NCBI RefSeq assembly: GCF_907164915.1
Contig: NC_061864.1
Location: 11,229,889 to 11,293,888 of the forward strand
DNA from: Impatiens glandulifera
Taxonomy: Eukaryota > Streptophyta > Magnoliopsida > Ericales > Balsaminaceae
DNA length: 64,000 nt
Direction: 5' to 3'
Both the position numbers and the translations under genes were made by a program. Positions 62,968-64,000 of this stretch are shown here, one piece after another. Numbering within the stretch: the stretch's first letter is position 1; the number at the start of each line of letters is the position of its first letter. Below the pieces are notes generated by a model. The model had not been told where the DNA came from. It was given only the letters and a program-made list of their open reading frames with translations, and searched no databases.

Positions 62968-63196
62968 TTGGGTGTGAATGCGATTGGAGTTTGGCTTAGT
63001 CCTCTTGTTTATTGATTCCGTTGCACCACTATCTCACACAAAGGAGGCAACTCTCTCACTAGCATCCAAACACTACAAAGAAATTTGACATCTACCTCCC
63101 ACCAAGAGAATAGTATATATTTATATTATTAGATCAACTCCAATAAACGGGTTACTAGAGATTGGGCCACAATGTTGAGTCAACAATTACCCAACA
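62968..63196 (-). repeat. 5' LTR of the Copia element
   Basis: Same length and ends as the 3' LTR (TGTTGGGT at the outer edge, CATTCACACCCAA at the inner edge). Confidence 0.88.
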
Positions 63197-63462
63197 AGAA
63201 CCGTACTCGATTTATTCAATGGTCTTCCCTTTGCTGGTTGACTCCTTTCTCCTGTATTATAACAGAAAAATATTATTAAATTTGTTTATATATATAACAT
63301 ATTATAAAATATTTTTCATTATAAAAATATGATAATAATATATTTTTAAAAATATAGTTAATTTAAAATGAAATTTTTAATTTAAAATTTAAAATAATCA
63401 ATAATAATTTTTATCTAGAATATACAGTAAATAAGTATTTTTTTATTTTTGTTAAAATTAAG
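63197..63462. other. AT-rich spacer
   Basis: No feature recognised. Confidence 0.4.
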
Positions 63463-63965
63463 GTGTCTAATTTTCAAACTCTTAAATTTTAAAATGTTTT
63501 GAAGTAAAACATTTCATCAAAATAACTAATCAAAATAAATATTTCAGATTAAAATAGGTTTAAATTTCTAATTTGATTTCAATTAAAGTTTAGTTATTCA
63601 CCGTGAACGAGAATCCTCGCTATGCATTCATGAGAATTTGTTTATTTGGATTCGACTTCATTTTTTTTTAATTTTGATCGACAAGTACACCTTATTGACA
63701 TAATATTTTTTTATGTTGTATAAATATAAGTTAACCATTTTGTTAATATATTCAAATTATTTCCTAATGAATCCAATAAACAAAGTAAATCATTAATGAA
63801 TCCATCAAAAAAATTCGAAAAAATCGACTCAATCATTCGATTCTAGATTAGACGTTCATAACCTTGTCTATAATCAACCATATTATCAACACTATATTTA
63901 ATACATCATATTATAATTATATATACATAATTTACAAAGTTAGTGTGACCTACATTTTTTACTAA

Positions 63966-64000
<35 letters not shown>
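63463..64000. repeat. Direct repeat R, copy 2, running off the window
   Basis: Starts GTGTCTAATTTTCAAA and follows copy 1 (52108-52700) to the (TA)n tract at 63972-64000. It has 8 extra bases (about 63597-63604) relative to copy 1. Confidence 0.85.

Larger units (their letters stand above)
56671..63196 (-). mobile_element. Ty1/Copia LTR retrotransposon, degenerate, with nested hAT-type insertion
   Basis: Two 229-bp LTRs in direct orientation flank gag-pol remnants on the minus strand. The order gag, protease, integrase, reverse transcriptase, RNase H is Copia. Without the nested element it is about 4.7 kb. By eye the LTRs differ at roughly 20-25 positions of 229, so the insertion is old. No clear 5-bp target duplication was found (flanks CCGAATTA and AGAACCGT). 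Multiple stops and frameshifts make it non-autonomous. Confidence 0.9.

Overview
This is nuclear DNA from a flowering plant, most likely a eudicot. Its genes carry GT-AG introns. It includes the plant-type fused phylloquinone gene PHYLLO, a plant telomere repeat-binding protein, a callose-type GH17/X8 glucanase, a 377-residue plant actin with a leader intron, and a plant-specific DC1-domain family. The intergenic DNA is very AT-rich, full of (TA)n tracts, and packed with plant transposons (Copia, L1-type LINE, hAT, Mutator-like, Helitron, MITEs). I cannot name the species.

Layout. 1-19.9 kb is the gene-rich part: the 3' end of PHYLLO (+), a telomere repeat-binding protein (-), a GH17 beta-1,3-glucanase with an X8 module (+), an ENTH-domain protein (+) and an actin gene (-). 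All five gene models were built by hand from splice sites and keep frame throughout. A Helitron built from five ~293-bp tandem units (12.7-14.3 kb) lies between the glucanase and ENTH genes. A short actin fragment lies beside the actin gene.

19.9-29.5 kb has no intact gene: a ~1.0 kb hAT-type element with a perfect 8-bp target duplication, a small MITE, a decayed LINE, and kilobases of AT-rich repeat.

29.5-56.2 kb is a same-strand cluster of four DC1 (Cys/His-rich C1-like) genes: DC1-1 (intact), DC1-2 (one nonsense codon), DC1-3 (intact) and DC1-4 (intact). DC1-1 sits near the centre of a very large imperfect inverted repeat (arms about 25.0-27.5 and 31.5-34.2 kb). The spaces between the DC1 genes hold foldback-like elements, a Mutator-like element full of a palindromic minisatellite, a hAT element with a broken DUF4371-type transposase, and LINE pieces.

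56.7-63.2 kb is a decayed Ty1/Copia retrotransposon on the minus strand with both LTRs, primer-binding site and polypurine tract. A hAT-type element made of two opposed ACGT-rich minisatellite arms is inserted in its RNase H region. A ~520-bp direct repeat occurs at 52.1 kb and again at the right edge.

The single-copy genes are unrelated housekeeping functions. The only gene set that belongs together is the DC1 cluster, whose copies share TATA boxes and, in three of them, a leader intron at the same place. It looks like a locally duplicating family partly shaped by transposons. No computation was run: boundaries of repeats and identities are by eye.
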